Source: Bacillota bacterium
GTDB lineage: Bacteria; Bacillota; Clostridia; Acetivibrionales; DTU013
NCBI GenBank assembly: GCA_023433505.1
Contig: JAEZCO010000032.1
Span: 1 to 64,000, forward strand
Direction: 5' to 3'
Length of the DNA stretch: 64,000 bases
This document shows positions 9,014 through 18,052 of the stretch, piece after piece (the stretch's first letter is position 1; every line of letters begins with the position of its first letter). The notes beneath the pieces are model-generated. The model did no database searches and was not told the origin of the DNA. It was given only the letters and a program-made list of their open reading frames with translations. The position numbers and the translations under genes were made by a program.

Positions 9014-9856
9014 ATGAAAAAGCGGGGAACCGGGTATAAGCTTATCATTACGGCAGTCCTTGTGTTGATATCCTTGTGTGCATTGGCGCCTTTCATCTAC
9101 TTGTTTGCTGCATCTTTTGTCAAAGATATGAGCCAGGTGTTTAAAAACGGCCTCAGCCTGCAAATTACACCTGACATGCTCGGCTTCAAAAACTACCTGA
9201 TGCTGTTCACAAAACATGATGCATCTTATTTTAGCTGGTATAAAAACAGCATCATCATTACGCTGTTCTTTACGGTCATTTCTCTTGTCTTTTCTTCTCT
9301 TGTCGGCTATGCTATGGCGATGTATGAATTTAAAGGGAAAAAGCTGCTGGTCATTGTAATACTTAGTACGATGATGATTCCGGTTGAGATACTAATGCTG
9401 CCGCTTTATAAGGAAATGCTAGCGTTCAGACTTATCAACAAATATGCGGGAGTAGTACTCCCATTTGCCATATCGGCATTTGCGATTTATTTCTTTATGC
9501 AGTATGCGCAAACAATCCCCAGGGAATTCCTGGATGCAGGCAGAACGGATGGCTGCGGGGAACTTCGTATTTTTATCCGGATCATGGCGCCTATCATGCT
9601 GCCGGCTTTCGGCACAATGGGAATCTTACAGGCGATGACTGCCTGGAATGACTTTCTCTGGCCGTTGATCGTCATGTCGACCAACAGAAATTTTACCTTG
9701 ACAGTTGGACTACAGACATACCTTTCACCGTACGGAAACAATTACAACATGCTGTTTGCAGGATCCGTACTTTCCGTCATACCCATTATGATTGTATTCC
9801 TGCTGAACCAGAAAGCATTTATATCCGGACTGACAGTAGGCGGAGTAAAAGGATAG
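9014..9856 (+). CDS. ABC sugar importer A, permease subunit 2 (MalG/UgpE type)
   Basis: A 280-residue membrane protein, starting 2 nt after the stop of permease 1, with its ribosome site inside the end of that gene. It has six predicted helices and an EAA-type loop FLDAGRTDGCGELRIFIRI followed by P-I-M-L-P. The C-terminus FISGLTVGGVKG is the usual MalG-type ending (G-x-x-x-G-x-x-K-G). It completes importer A with the 8094 permease and the 6661 binding protein. Confidence 0.94.
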   Translation: MKKRGTGYKLIITAVLVLISLCALAPFIYLFAASFVKDMSQVFKNGLSLQITPDMLGFKNYLMLFTKHDASYFSWYKNSIIITLFFTVISLVFSSLVGYAMAMYEFKGKKLLVIVILSTMMIPVEILMLPLYKEMLAFRLINKYAGVVLPFAISAFAIYFFMQYAQTIPREFLDAGRTDGCGELRIFIRIMAPIMLPAFGTMGILQAMTAWNDFLWPLIVMSTNRNFTLTVGLQTYLSPYGNNYNMLFAGSVLSVIPIMIVFLLNQKAFISGLTVGGVKG

Positions 9857-9868
9857 GAGATGATTGCT

Positions 9869-10657
9869 GTGGAAGTACGTTTTCATATGCTGCGACCTGA
9901 ACAGATTATGCAAAGACGTGTTGAGTTCTCTGTTGTATATATACCGCTGGGTACTCTGGAATGGCATGGACTCCATAACCCGCTGGGGGCAGATGGACTT
10001 CAGGCAGAGGCTTTGGCGGTGCGCTGTGCTGAAAAAGGCGGTGGTTTGGTCTTCCCAACGGTATATTATGGTGAGAGCAGGGTTAGTTCACTCCTTGAGA
10101 CAGACCCATTGCTAAAAACAGGTGTTGCAGAAAGAATGGGTATACCGCTGGAAAGTCTTCTTGAAGAGAGACAGCCGTATTCATCCAGCCAGCAAATCGA
10201 GCATTATTGCCATCATCTCGTGCATATTCTCGCGGAGGCTGCTTCATATAATTTCAATCTGGCTGTATTTGTAGTAGGCCACTATCCGCTCCTGGACCAT
10301 GCGAGGTCAGCTATACTTTTTTATAATCAATGGTGCTATGATAAAAGTTGGAAGCCTATGGGGGCATGGGCGTTTGCAGACTATAAGGTTATGGATGGTT
10401 TGTATGAAAATCCGGGGGATCATGCAGGGGGATGGGAAACATCCCACCTTATGGCGTCTCATCCCGAGACTGTAGATTTATCAAAAGCTATCGCTGAACT
10501 GCAGTATGGAATTATGTCTACAAGAGATCCCTCACAATCCAGCGAGGAATTTGGCGATAGAATTTATGATATTGCTGCTGAAAATGCAGTAAAGAGAGTC
10601 AAAGAACGCTTAAACAGACCGGAGCTTTACCAAGGGCATGGTATGCCGCTGGATTGA
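9869..10657 (+). CDS. Creatininase family protein (metal-dependent amidohydrolase-like)
   Basis: This is about 262 residues from a GTG at 9869. I prefer this GTG over the ATG at 9860 because AGGAGA (9855-9860) is 8 nt upstream of it but overlaps the ATG. The motif YIPLGTLEWHGLHNPLGADG is the creatininase signature that supplies Glu, His and Asp metal ligands, and VVGHYPLLDH supplies a further His. The family includes creatinine amidohydrolase and enzymes opening cyclic amides. Placed last in the importer A operon, it may open a lactam- or amide-containing sugar derivative, but that is inference. A terminator follows. Confidence 0.85.
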   Translation: MEVRFHMLRPEQIMQRRVEFSVVYIPLGTLEWHGLHNPLGADGLQAEALAVRCAEKGGGLVFPTVYYGESRVSSLLETDPLLKTGVAERMGIPLESLLEERQPYSSSQQIEHYCHHLVHILAEAASYNFNLAVFVVGHYPLLDHARSAILFYNQWCYDKSWKPMGAWAFADYKVMDGLYENPGDHAGGWETSHLMASHPETVDLSKAIAELQYGIMSTRDPSQSSEEFGDRIYDIAAENAVKRVKERLNRPELYQGHGMPLD

Positions 10658-10673
10658 CTCTGGTCGTATAAGA

Positions 10674-10715
10674 AGAAATTACTCATATCGTATGAATGTG
10701 AGTAATTTCTTTTAT
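10674..10715 (+). terminator. Rho-independent terminator after the importer A operon
   Basis: AGAAATTACTCA (10674-10685) pairs perfectly with TGAGTAATTTCT (10699-10710) around a 13-nt loop and is followed by TTTATTTTTA. It closes the 6661-10657 operon. Confidence 0.87.
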
Positions 10716-10807
10716 TTTTACCCTTCAGGGGCAGAGTTCAGCACTGGTGTTGTCTGCTCCTACTCCGTCAATTGTTGTTGTACCGATAAATTTTAAAAAG
10801 TTATCTA

Positions 10808-10836
10808 TTGAGAAAAGTTATTGATTATTATATTAT
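10808..10836 (+). promoter_or_regulatory. Sigma-A-type promoter for two-component system B
   Basis: TTGAGA (10808-10813) and TATTAT (10831-10836) are separated by 17 bp; each box has five of six consensus bases. It lies about 40 bp before the regulator start at 10874 and just after a strong terminator. Confidence 0.65.
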
Positions 10837-10873
10837 GTGATCATCGTTCATTCTTGAATTGCAGGTGAAATTG

Positions 10874-12484
10874 ATGTATAAAGTATTGGTTGTAGATGAT
10901 GAACCATGGCATCGCAGAGGATTGACCAGCTTGATCCGGAAAATCCGGCCGCAATATTCCGTCAGTGAAGCAAAAGACGGTTTGGAAGCTTTTACTGTAT
11001 TATCTTCAAGCCCTATTGACATAGTAATTACCGACATACGTATGCCGAACATGGATGGATTACAGTTAATCGAGGCTCTTGGGGAAAAGGTTAAAACCGT
11101 AAAAATTATACTGCTTAGTGTTTACGGGCAGTTTGAGTACGCACAAAAAGCTTTACGGTTAGGAGCCTTTGAATATATATTAAAACCCATTTCAGAAGCC
11201 GATGTTGAGAAAATTTTAAATAAGCTTGAAGGGGTCATTCATAAAGAAAGGCTCGAATTCCAAAAAAAAGAGGAAACTGAAAAGCAACTAAAAAATTTAC
11301 TGCCTGCTTATATAGACCATTTATTGCACAAATGGGTCTATGGCAAAGCCAATCAATCCGAACTTTTGGAAGTATTTAATGTTTTTCCGCCCAGTAGTAT
11401 TGGAATGGTAATAACCACTTATTTTGTTAAGAATGATATTGCGGAAGGGGATCTGTCTGAAAACGATCTGGAAGAGATAATAAATAACCTGAAGTTTTGG
11501 TTTCATGAGATGCTAAAGCCCCTGGGACATTCCATTTCTTTTATGCTTGAAGGTAAAGAGGATATAATGGCAACTATACTTGTATTGAATGAGGGGAATA
11601 GAGTCTTAGCAAATACGGATAGGGAAGTGTTTACTAAGATTATATCCAATTTCAAAACAGAATATGGCTTGGAGTGTATCGTTGGACTAGGGAGCATACA
11701 TAATGATCTAAGTTGTAATATTCAAACCTCATTTAAAAATGCTATAGCGGCTCTTTCTTTTAAATTCTTTACAGGTTTAGGGAAAGTTGTTGCATATGAT
11801 GATTACGTGATTATAAACCACAGCCTGTTCTTTAGTTATGAAGAGGAAGAAAAGCTCACGGAAATGATACAGCAGGCTGACAGGCTTAAAGCTCACCAAT
11901 GTGTATGTAAGATTATGCAGGATATGATAACGGAAGGTTTGCCGAATCCCCAAAACATAGCAGAAAATTTGATTCTTTTACTTCTTGGAAAGATTAAACT
12001 GGTAAAAAGTAACATTATTGAAGAACAGTATGAAAGACTGGCGGCGGATATCAGTTTCAAAATAAATGCGGCTGAGAGCTTTGAAGAAATGCAGAAGGTA
12101 GCCTGTGAAATTGTAAATAGTATTATAGAAAAACAGGAAGAAAAGAAGAATAATAAAAGTGAAGTAATAATACAAAAGTGCAAAAAATACATTGATGAGC
12201 ATTTTGTAGAGGATATTACCCTTGAGCAGGTAGCACAAAAATTATATTTTAATCCCTCATACTTCAGCGGTTTTTTCAAAAATTATATCGGCTGCAGTTT
12301 TTCAGAGTACCTATTTTACCGAAGGATGCAAAAAGCTCAAGAGTTGTTGAAGAATTCTGAGGATAGGGTATATGTAATTGCCGGTAAGGTCGGATATAAG
12401 GATGCCGGATACTTTAACAGGATATTTAGAAAGGAATTTGGTCTAACACCGGAAGAATATAGGCGATTATCGGGTGAATTGTAA
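10874..12484 (+). CDS. YesN-type response regulator, AraC family (system B)
   Basis: About 536 residues from ATG 10874, chosen because AGGTGA lies a few bases upstream and because MYKVLVVDDE is the usual family N-terminus; an earlier in-frame TTG exists at 10859. The receiver domain has the phosphorylation site Asp54 in VITDIRMP and the usual downstream L-L-S and K-P (YILKPIS) motifs. A middle region of unknown fold follows, then an AraC domain in the last 100 residues (ITLEQVAQKLYFNPSYFSGFFK ... KVGYKDAGYFNRIFRKEFG-x-TPEEYR). The regulator precedes its kinase, the reverse of systems A and C. It probably controls importer B. Confidence 0.93.
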   Translation: MYKVLVVDDEPWHRRGLTSLIRKIRPQYSVSEAKDGLEAFTVLSSSPIDIVITDIRMPNMDGLQLIEALGEKVKTVKIILLSVYGQFEYAQKALRLGAFEYILKPISEADVEKILNKLEGVIHKERLEFQKKEETEKQLKNLLPAYIDHLLHKWVYGKANQSELLEVFNVFPPSSIGMVITTYFVKNDIAEGDLSENDLEEIINNLKFWFHEMLKPLGHSISFMLEGKEDIMATILVLNEGNRVLANTDREVFTKIISNFKTEYGLECIVGLGSIHNDLSCNIQTSFKNAIAALSFKFFTGLGKVVAYDDYVIINHSLFFSYEEEEKLTEMIQQADRLKAHQCVCKIMQDMITEGLPNPQNIAENLILLLLGKIKLVKSNIIEEQYERLAADISFKINAAESFEEMQKVACEIVNSIIEKQEEKKNNKSEVIIQKCKKYIDEHFVEDITLEQVAQKLYFNPSYFSGFFKNYIGCSFSEYLFYRRMQKAQELLKNSEDRVYVIAGKVGYKDAGYFNRIFRKEFGLTPEEYRRLSGEL

Positions 12485-12495
12485 GGAGATTCTGT

Positions 12496-14319
12496 ATGAA
12501 AAGCATATATGCAAAGCTTTATAAGAGGATTAGGGATATAGGGCTACGCAAAAGACTTATGATATCATATATAATTCTTATTGCGATCCCCATATCTATT
12601 ATTAGTGTGAGATACTATTCCACCAGCTTGAAAGTTACATCTGAACTTACCAGCAAAAATATTTATGAAATAGTCCAAAAAAATAACGAGATTATTAATG
12701 GTAAACTTGCTAAAATAGAAGAAAACAGCAGCGCGTTACTATTGGACAAGAATCTTTATGAGATTTTCAGCAGAATCAATTTTGATGACGGTTATAGCAT
12801 TCTTTTTTCGGATAAAGAAGTCAGAAAGCTGATTCTCAAGTATTTTCCTCCTTCAAGGGATATTTATTCGGTGATTATAGCTACAAGCTATTATACCTTT
12901 GGTGATACAAATTCTGCATTCATACCCAACGGCACCATAAATAAAACACGGGTTTATTCCATTGCCGAGAGAGCAAATGGAAAATTGCAGTGGGTTCCGA
13001 CTTATGACTATGCAGATATGTTTAATTTTCCTGAGTTGAAAAAATTAAATAATATTGATTACAGGTACCTCTTTTCAGCTGTCAGGATGCTGAATTGCTC
13101 ATATATAGAAAATGGTAATTATATAAGCTTGGATAAAAGCATTGAACGGCCGATTTTGATTATTAATTTAAAAGAATCTGTTATAAGTAATGTATTCAAA
13201 GATAGCATACCTATAAAGGGTTCTACTTTTTTGGTATTGGACAGTAATGGGTCAATTGTTTCATGCCCGGACGAAAAAATGCTTTCAACGGTAGAAACTA
13301 AACCATGGGCTAAGGAAATAACCGCGCGCAGGAATGGTACACAACTAATGAAGATAAATGGAAAAAACTCAATTGTGTGCTACAATACTTCTGCTGTAAC
13401 CGGATGGACTTCGGTAGCCATCATACCCGCAAATCTCATTACAGGAGAGTTTGCCGCCAATCTCAGGAATACGACTATTTTTCTGTCAATTCTTTTAATC
13501 GTTATTTCGCTTGTTCTCTCAATATTCATTTCAGGAACCATTGTCAAGCCGGTTAAAAAATTGTATGCAGCAGCGAAAGCCGTAGGGGAAGGAAATTTCG
13601 GTATCAGGCTGTCTATTGACGGAAATGATGAATTAGCTGCTTTGACAAAGAATTTCAATAACATGAATGAAAATATCAGGCTGCTGATAAATGAAAACTA
13701 TGAGGTGAAACTGAGAAAGAAGGAGGCGGAAATAATGTCCCTGAATATTCAATTGAATCCGCACTTCCTGTACAATACGATCAATGTAATCAATTGGATG
13801 GCTATTGGGAAAGAGCAGAATGAAATAAGCACTATGCTGGTATCTCTTTCATCCATGCTTCAATATACTTCTCATAATACTGAAGAGACGAAGATGTTTA
13901 AAGATGATTTGGAATGGCTTAGAAATTATGCTTTGATCATGTCTACGAGGTTTGAGGGAAAATTTGATGTAGAGTATTTTATTAATCCTGCGCTGGATAA
14001 TACTGAGGTTCCTAAGCTATTCCTGCAGCCGTTCATAGAAAATTCCATCATACATGGCTTTGCTAACAAGGCCGTGGGAGGAAAAATCAAGCTCTATGGA
14101 TGGATACAGGAAGATAGAAGGTATTTTTGTGTTGAAGATAATGGAAGTGGCATGGACCTGAACAAAATAGAGGAAATTAATAGCAGTGAAGTATTTAAAT
14201 CGATTGGAATAAAAAATGTGGATAAGAGGATAAAGCTTATATATGGAAACGATTATGGGGTAAAAATTGAATCCCTGTTAGCCGTAGGAACTAAAATAAC
14301 AGTAATCCTGCCTTTATAA
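12496..14319 (+). CDS. YesM-type sensor histidine kinase (system B)
   Basis: A 607-residue membrane kinase 11 nt downstream of the regulator and surely co-transcribed with it. It has two membrane segments (about residues 22-40 and 318-340) around a large extracellular sensor, and a HAMP region (KPVKKLYAAAKAVGEGNFG). The phospho-acceptor is His423 in QLNPHFLYNTINVINW, and the ATP-binding domain has ENSIIHGF, VEDNGSGMDL and IGIKNVDKRIKLIYG. It probably senses an extracellular oligosaccharide and controls importer B, whose first gene starts 198 bp downstream. Confidence 0.93.
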   Translation: MKSIYAKLYKRIRDIGLRKRLMISYIILIAIPISIISVRYYSTSLKVTSELTSKNIYEIVQKNNEIINGKLAKIEENSSALLLDKNLYEIFSRINFDDGYSILFSDKEVRKLILKYFPPSRDIYSVIIATSYYTFGDTNSAFIPNGTINKTRVYSIAERANGKLQWVPTYDYADMFNFPELKKLNNIDYRYLFSAVRMLNCSYIENGNYISLDKSIERPILIINLKESVISNVFKDSIPIKGSTFLVLDSNGSIVSCPDEKMLSTVETKPWAKEITARRNGTQLMKINGKNSIVCYNTSAVTGWTSVAIIPANLITGEFAANLRNTTIFLSILLIVISLVLSIFISGTIVKPVKKLYAAAKAVGEGNFGIRLSIDGNDELAALTKNFNNMNENIRLLINENYEVKLRKKEAEIMSLNIQLNPHFLYNTINVINWMAIGKEQNEISTMLVSLSSMLQYTSHNTEETKMFKDDLEWLRNYALIMSTRFEGKFDVEYFINPALDNTEVPKLFLQPFIENSIIHGFANKAVGGKIKLYGWIQEDRRYFCVEDNGSGMDLNKIEEINSSEVFKSIGIKNVDKRIKLIYGNDYGVKIESLLAVGTKITVILPL

Positions 14320-14402
14320 AGTTACAAAAAAAATATAATAATCAGATATTTCTTCAATTTCTACACAATCTTTTTCCTTATTATCTTATGTGAAGTTTAT
14401 AT

Positions 14403-14431
14403 TTCAAGATAAAAGTTCAGTATTCTATAAT
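14403..14431 (+). promoter_or_regulatory. Putative promoter of importer B operon
   Basis: A perfect -10 hexamer TATAAT (14426-14431) lies about 87 bp before the ATG at 14518. The matching -35 position (TTCAAG at 14403-14408) is weak, which fits a promoter that needs an activator such as the adjacent AraC-type regulator. Confidence 0.45.
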
Positions 14432-14517
14432 TTATTCAATTTCATTGGGGTTAACCGGAGTTTATAATAATTATAAGAGCTGCAGCTTTTATTCATTATT
14501 ATTAAGGAGGCATTTTG

Positions 14518-15963
14518 ATGAAAATCAAAGTCAGGTTAATATCCATTATTGTTGTAGCGTCAATATTCACTCTTATGTTTGCAGGCTGTGGAAATTCTAC
14601 AAGCAATACTTCAGACAACAGTACTGCTGCGGTCCAGGGTTCATCTGCCGACCAGACTCTAGCACAGGAAAATACGAAGTCCAGTGAACCGGTTACATTG
14701 GTTTATACTATCTGGGGAGGTGAAACTGATAAGCAGAATGGCGTTAAATTGCTGGAGAAAGTTTTTACACCGCAACATCCTAATGTAAAAGTGGACATCC
14801 AGGTTTATCCCTATGGAGACTATGATACCAAAATAACTGCTATGGTTGCTGCCAATGATGCTCCTGATGTTAGTACGCTTGAAAGCATGACAATTGCATA
14901 CCCTTTAGCTGAGCAAGGTAAGTTGACAAATCTTAAAACATTCCTTGGCAGTAATTCTGAATTAAAAGTTGACGACATGGTCCCCGCAGGCCTGTACTAT
15001 TCTGATCCGAACACCTTGATCGGTATTGGACCGGGGGTAGAGTCGGTCGGTATGTTCTATAATATAGAGTTGTTCAAAAAAGCAGGTATAACCAATATCC
15101 CTACAGATCCTAAAAAGGCATGGTCATGGCAGGAATTTGTAGATATAGCAAAAAAACTGACCATTGATACGAATGGAAAGAATGCATCAGAGACCGGTTT
15201 CGACGCTAAAAATATTGTGCAGTACGGTTTTAATTGTGCATTGGATGTAAACCATTGGGGGAATATGCTGTATGAAAATGGCGGAGAGTATGTTACCAAG
15301 GAGGGTAAATTCGGACTGACTGCACCGGAAGCTACAGAAGTACTTCAAAACTTTGCAGACCTTATTAATGTTCATCATGTTATGCCTACCACGGTAATGG
15401 CAAAATCCCTGCCAAGTCTTGATGTATCCATGAGCACAGGGAAGATAGCTTTGTTTATGGAAGGTCAATGGTTGAACTATTCCTGTTCACAAACGATGAA
15501 GGACGGCATTTGGGGTGTAGTATGCATGCCTAAAATGAAGGACAACTATAAGACAGTGGTAATGACGGGTATTTTGTCTATATTTGCGTCAAGCAAGCAC
15601 CAAAACGAAGCTTGGGATTTAGAAAAAACTTTAATTTCTCCCGATTCAAATTTGGACACGATACAGAGTGGCGGAATTATGCCGTTAATCAAGAGTTGGT
15701 ATACACAACCTGATCTTATAGCAAAATGGACTGAAAACAAAAATAGTCACCCTGAAGGATATGAGGGAGTATTTATTGATGGTACATTGAATTACTCAAG
15801 ACCGGTTCCACAGCAATATATAAAGAATTTTAACAATATCAAGAATGTTGTAGATCCTGCCTTGGACCAAGTGTGGCTTGGAAAGAAAACCGCAGAACAG
15901 GCAATGAAAGAAATAGAAGCTCAGGCACAGTCGCTGATCCAAGGTAGAAGGGATGTACAGTAA
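14518..15963 (+). CDS. ABC sugar importer B, substrate-binding lipoprotein (family 1)
   Basis: About 481 residues from ATG 14518, with AAGGAGG at 14504-14510; a TTG three bases earlier is in frame but less likely. The lipoprotein signal peptide ends at F-A-G-C. After a Ser/Thr-rich spacer come LVYTIWGGETDKQ, an NDAPDVSTLESMT block, a GVESVGMFYNIELFKKAG hinge region and a C-terminal IEAQAQSLIQGRR helix. This is the family 1 carbohydrate-binding fold. It feeds the two permeases downstream. An imperfect hairpin lies between it and the first permease. Confidence 0.93.
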   Translation: MKIKVRLISIIVVASIFTLMFAGCGNSTSNTSDNSTAAVQGSSADQTLAQENTKSSEPVTLVYTIWGGETDKQNGVKLLEKVFTPQHPNVKVDIQVYPYGDYDTKITAMVAANDAPDVSTLESMTIAYPLAEQGKLTNLKTFLGSNSELKVDDMVPAGLYYSDPNTLIGIGPGVESVGMFYNIELFKKAGITNIPTDPKKAWSWQEFVDIAKKLTIDTNGKNASETGFDAKNIVQYGFNCALDVNHWGNMLYENGGEYVTKEGKFGLTAPEATEVLQNFADLINVHHVMPTTVMAKSLPSLDVSMSTGKIALFMEGQWLNYSCSQTMKDGIWGVVCMPKMKDNYKTVVMTGILSIFASSKHQNEAWDLEKTLISPDSNLDTIQSGGIMPLIKSWYTQPDLIAKWTENKNSHPEGYEGVFIDGTLNYSRPVPQQYIKNFNNIKNVVDPALDQVWLGKKTAEQAMKEIEAQAQSLIQGRRDVQ

Positions 15964-15989
15964 GTAGTAATACAGTCCTCATGACTATG

Positions 15990-16027
15990 GAAAGGGTAGA
16001 ATTGGAGCTTTCTAATTCGACCCTTTC
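15990..16027 (+). terminator. Intercistronic hairpin after binding protein B
   Basis: GAAAGGGTAGAATT (15990-16003) pairs with AATTCGACCCTTTC (16014-16027) with a single mismatch and a 10-nt loop. There is no T-run. It sits between the binding-protein gene and the permease gene, like the hairpin of importer A. Confidence 0.65.
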
Positions 16028-16074
16028 TCCATTGTCCAATAGCATAGCTGAAACTACATTAAAAGAGGTTTAAA

Positions 16075-17025
16075 ATGATTAACGGAAAAGCTGAGACATC
16101 CATACGTAAAAGTAAAGGAATTTTTAACGCATTCACTGAAGCGAAAAAAGAACAGTTTTTTGGAGTACTGTTTGCATCACCTGCTATTTTAGGATTCTTT
16201 ATTTTTTTTCTGGGTCCAATCATAGCCAGTATTTTCTATAGTCTTACTGATTTTACCGGTTTTTCTGAACCGCATTTTATCGGATTGGAAAACTATATAA
16301 ATATTGCTATTAATAAAGACACCTTTTTCTATAAGTCGCTTTTTGCTACATTCTATTTTGTACTATTAAATGTCCCGGTCTCAATTATATTCTCTTTTTT
16401 TACTGCTCTTTTACTTTCACAGCAGATCAAAGGAAAGGCTATTTTTAGGGCAATACTTTATTTTCCTTCCATCGCTCCGCTTGTAGCAATGTCCTTCATC
16501 TGGCTGTGGCTGCTAAATCCTGATCTGGGACTTTTTAATCAGATATTACGGTACTTGCATCTGCCTACGAGTATGTGGCTGGCTTCGGAAAGTACTGTTA
16601 TACCGTCCCTGGTATTCACGATGTTATGGAGTTCAGGGGGGACGATTGTAACCTTTTTGGCAGGGCTGGAGACAATACCTAAACACTACTATGAAGCAGC
16701 GGACATTGATGGAGGAAATTCATTTCATAAGCTTATACATATTACAATACCAATGTTGTCTCCTACAATATTCTTTAATACGATTATGTTGATAATAAAC
16801 TCTTTCCAGATATTTGCCCAGCCGTATATCATGACCGAAGGTGGTCCCAATAATGCAAGTCTTTTCTTTATATTTTATATATGGAGGGAAGCTTTCAAAG
16901 TATCACATATGGGATATGCGTCGGCACTTGCCTGGGTACTTTTCTTGATTATTATGATTTTTTCATTCCTGTTATTCAGAACACAAAAGTCATGGGTATA
17001 TTACGAGGGAGGTAAAAGGAGTTAA
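16075..17025 (+). CDS. ABC sugar importer B, permease subunit 1 (MalF/UgpA type)
   Basis: A 316-residue permease with an N-terminal cytoplasmic tail and six predicted membrane helices. The EAA loop is YYEAADIDGGNSFHKLIHIT followed by I-P-M-L-S-P. Its TAA overlaps the ATG of the next permease by one base, so the two are translationally coupled. It forms the transport channel of importer B. Confidence 0.94.
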   Translation: MINGKAETSIRKSKGIFNAFTEAKKEQFFGVLFASPAILGFFIFFLGPIIASIFYSLTDFTGFSEPHFIGLENYINIAINKDTFFYKSLFATFYFVLLNVPVSIIFSFFTALLLSQQIKGKAIFRAILYFPSIAPLVAMSFIWLWLLNPDLGLFNQILRYLHLPTSMWLASESTVIPSLVFTMLWSSGGTIVTFLAGLETIPKHYYEAADIDGGNSFHKLIHITIPMLSPTIFFNTIMLIINSFQIFAQPYIMTEGGPNNASLFFIFYIWREAFKVSHMGYASALAWVLFLIIMIFSFLLFRTQKSWVYYEGGKRS

Positions 17026-17858
17026 TGAATAAGAAATTTAGAATAAAACAAGGCTTAATATATATGATACTAATAGTGATTTCCGTAGTATTTTTGATTC
17101 CGTTTATCTGGCTGGTAAGAAGTTCGTTGATGGATTTGAAACAGATATTCATCATTCCTCCTGAGTGGATTCCCAATCCTGTAAAATGGGATAATTACCC
17201 CAATGCATTGACTTATATTCCGTTTGCAAGGTATTTCATAAATACAATACTTATCGTAGTGGTATCTCTTACAGGAATATTCTTAACCAGTACATTATCG
17301 GCTTATAGTTTTGCTAGATTGAGGTGGATGGGCAGAGACCTGTTTTTTGCGCTTATTTTAGCTACTATGATGCTTCCTAGTGCGGTTACTTTGATTCCTA
17401 CCTTTATCGGATGGAAATCCATAGGATTATATAACACCTACGCACCTTTAATTGTACCTGCTTTCTTCGGTGGGGGCGCCTTTAACATTTTTCTGCTTCG
17501 ACAATTCTATATGACACTGCCTTTTGAACTTGATGAAGCAGCAAAGATCGACGGTGCAGGATATTTTATGATATATTGGAGGATTATTTTGCCTTTAAGC
17601 AGGTCAGCTGTCATAGTGGTAGGAATATTTGCTTTTATGTTCTACTGGAATGACTTCTTCGGACCTCTCATTTATCTATCAAAACCAATAAATTATACAC
17701 TTGCACTGGGGCTTCAACTGTTCCGGAGCATGTACTTTTCCCAGTGGAACTTACTCATGGCGGCATCTACAGTAGTTATTCTGCCGTGTATTATTATATT
17801 TCTAATCGGTCAGAAATATTTCATACAAGGGATTGCATTATCAGGTCTTAAAGGATGA
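17025..17858 (+). CDS. ABC sugar importer B, permease subunit 2 (MalG/UgpE type)
   Basis: A 277-residue permease whose start overlaps the stop of its partner by one base (TAATG). It has six predicted helices, the EAA-type loop LDEAAKIDGAGYFMIYWRII, and the MalG-type end FIQGIALSGLKG. It completes importer B. The secreted propeller enzyme gene follows after about 190 bp. Confidence 0.94.
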   Translation: MNKKFRIKQGLIYMILIVISVVFLIPFIWLVRSSLMDLKQIFIIPPEWIPNPVKWDNYPNALTYIPFARYFINTILIVVVSLTGIFLTSTLSAYSFARLRWMGRDLFFALILATMMLPSAVTLIPTFIGWKSIGLYNTYAPLIVPAFFGGGAFNIFLLRQFYMTLPFELDEAAKIDGAGYFMIYWRIILPLSRSAVIVVGIFAFMFYWNDFFGPLIYLSKPINYTLALGLQLFRSMYFSQWNLLMAASTVVILPCIIIFLIGQKYFIQGIALSGLKG

Positions 17859-17914
17859 ACAGAATGTTGATATTAAGAAGAAAAGATTCAAGAGACGGAT
17901 AAGAAAAAACGGAG

Positions 17915-18013
17915 ATGACAAATGAAGGAAAAACATCAAATAAGTCTGCCGCGCTGGATATGTCAAATATATTTGAGAAGGAGGATGAGGAGCTATTTGC
18001 AAGAGACATGTAA
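17915..18013 (+). CDS. Possible small ORF of 32 codons upstream of the Asp-box enzyme
   Basis: An ATG-to-TAA frame of 32 residues (MTNEGKTSNKSAALDMSNIF, then an acidic EKEDEELFARDM end) lies between importer B and the secreted enzyme. GGAG directly abuts the ATG, too close for an ideal ribosome site. The composition looks protein-like, so it may be a leader peptide, a small protein or the remnant of a deleted gene. I do not recognise it. Confidence 0.25.
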   Translation: MTNEGKTSNKSAALDMSNIFEKEDEELFARDM

Positions 18014-18052
18014 GGTGCAATACAAGGCAGGGAAAATAGAGGAGGTCCGTGT

